53,540 nucleotides of DNA from Chitinophaga pinensis (GTDB taxonomy: Bacteria; Bacteroidota; Bacteroidia; NS11-12g; UBA955). A model generated the notes under the pieces. The model made no database searches. It saw only the letters and a list, made by a program, of their open reading frames with translations, and was not told the origin of the DNA. The stretch is taken from contig CAMDDG010000012.1 in NCBI GenBank assembly GCA_945890895.1, forward strand, positions 1 to 53,540, read 5' to 3'. Within the stretch, counting starts at the first letter, position 1. Every line of letters starts with the position of its first letter. This document shows, one piece after another, positions 52,962 through 53,540 of the stretch. Made by a program: the position numbers and the translations under genes.

Positions 52962-53540
52962 ATGAATAATTTCACCACACGCATAATTAGCGGAGCCGCT
53001 ATGATTGCTCTGATCGTTTCGCTCATCTTTAATGGCGGATATATAGGTGTATACGTTTTGGCAAACATTATTGGAGTGTTCTCTCTACTTGAATATTTCA
53101 AATTGAAGAAGCTCGACAACAAAATGGTTATCTATTCCAATATTGGAGTATTCCTTGGGGGTATTTTTACTTTGGTAGCCCATTTCCCCTATTTCAATTT
53201 TACTCAAATAAATTTGGTTGTGAGTATTTACTTAGGTTACCTCTTGTTCTACGGGATTTTGCAGTGGATATATAGAAAAGAAGCGAGTATTCTTGTACAG
53301 CAATTTGCGCACTTGTATATTACAATTCCATTAGCTTGCTTTATTTTAATTCCAACTCAAGGGTTCAAATTTCCATTTAATTCAGAAATCCACTTTAATC
53401 CCAAATTAGCCATCATGCTTTTTATTTTGGTATGGTCGAGCGACTCATGGGCCTATGTTGCAGGAAAATTATTCGGAAAAACCAAATTAGCACCACAAAT
53501 TTCACCTGGAAAAACCTGGGAAGGATTTATCGGTGGTGCT
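52962..53540 (+). CDS. cdsA: phosphatidate cytidylyltransferase, N-terminal part
   Basis: The first 193 residues of a CdsA-type membrane enzyme making CDP-diacylglycerol, running off the right edge. ATG at 52962 gives MNNFTTRIISGAAMIAL and several helices. The characteristic WSSDSWAYVAGKLFGKTKL and ISPGKTWEGFIGG are the first part of the CDP-lipid signature. Its product is the substrate of PssA at 2878-3654. Confidence 0.94.
   Translation, partial: MNNFTTRIISGAAMIALIVSLIFNGGYIGVYVLANIIGVFSLLEYFKLKKLDNKMVIYSNIGVFLGGIFTLVAHFPYFNFTQINLVVSIYLGYLLFYGILQWIYRKEASILVQQFAHLYITIPLACFILIPTQGFKFPFNSEIHFNPKLAIMLFILVWSSDSWAYVAGKLFGKTKLAPQISPGKTWEGFIGGA

Overview
The window is an AT-rich (roughly one-third GC by eye) chromosomal segment of a Bacteroidota bacterium, most likely order Flavobacteriales. 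The evidence is a type IX secretion (T9SS type A) C-terminal sorting domain, an Omp28-like protein, DUF4293 and DUF3109 family proteins, bacillithiol deacetylase BshB1, a separate RfaE2-type heptose adenylyltransferase, many lipoprotein and outer-membrane beta-barrel signatures, and repeated use of the Bacteroidota -7 promoter word TAnnTTTG. I see no rRNA, tRNA, CRISPR array, insertion sequence, integrase or phage gene. Family-level placement is inference only.

Layout. 1-2885: end of ruvX, def, a UbiA prenyltransferase, DUF3109, purE. 2878-8878 (minus): pssA, two large secreted/outer-membrane proteins (one an EreA-like domain fused to a C-terminal barrel), yicC. 9053-14160 (plus): glutaminyl-cyclase-like lipoprotein, bshB1, VWA-like secreted protein, thioredoxin-reductase-like ferredoxin-NADP reductase, monofunctional transglycosylase. 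14429-18021 (plus): a compact locus that resembles a copper-handling system, with a Cys-rich membrane protein, an MbnP-like lipoprotein, an MbnH/MauG-like di-haem lipoprotein and a barrel protein with a CxxC near its N-terminus. 18095-21151: efp-agmatinase-cysteine desulfurase operon, then a QueD/PTPS-like gene. 21154-25502 (minus): DUF4293, histidine kinase, GT2 fusion protein, recR. 25574-33021 (plus): panD, flippase-like membrane protein, rfaE2-type, GT2, lamin-tail-domain protein, prmC. 33041-37476: AT-hook/coiled-coil/winged-helix protein, DUF486, dxs, pabA/trpG, tsaB. 37589-42305: thiolase, secreted protein, isochorismate synthase plus hotdog thioesterase (menaquinone), phosphoglycerate mutase family, [2Fe-2S] ferredoxin. 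42306-42773: gene-free, filled by two families of degenerate tandem repeats. 42774-46653: rpsT facing pyrH and the rplM-rpsI-rpsB-tsf translation operon. 46780-53540: secreted protein, trhO, T9SS/Omp28-like protein, dusB, CPBP protease, start of cdsA.

Most genes are housekeeping. The three observations I rate highest are: (1) eight genes with a perfect TAnnTTTG element ending exactly 4 or exactly 7 nt before the start codon, which implies leaderless or near-leaderless transcripts; (2) the MbnP/MbnH-type locus without methanobactin genes in view, preceded by a perfect 10-bp inverted repeat and interrupted by a repeat-rich spacer; (3) an elongation factor P whose tip lysine/arginine is replaced by asparagine. 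Start codons are often GTG or TTG and no strong Shine-Dalgarno sequences are apparent, as expected for Bacteroidota.
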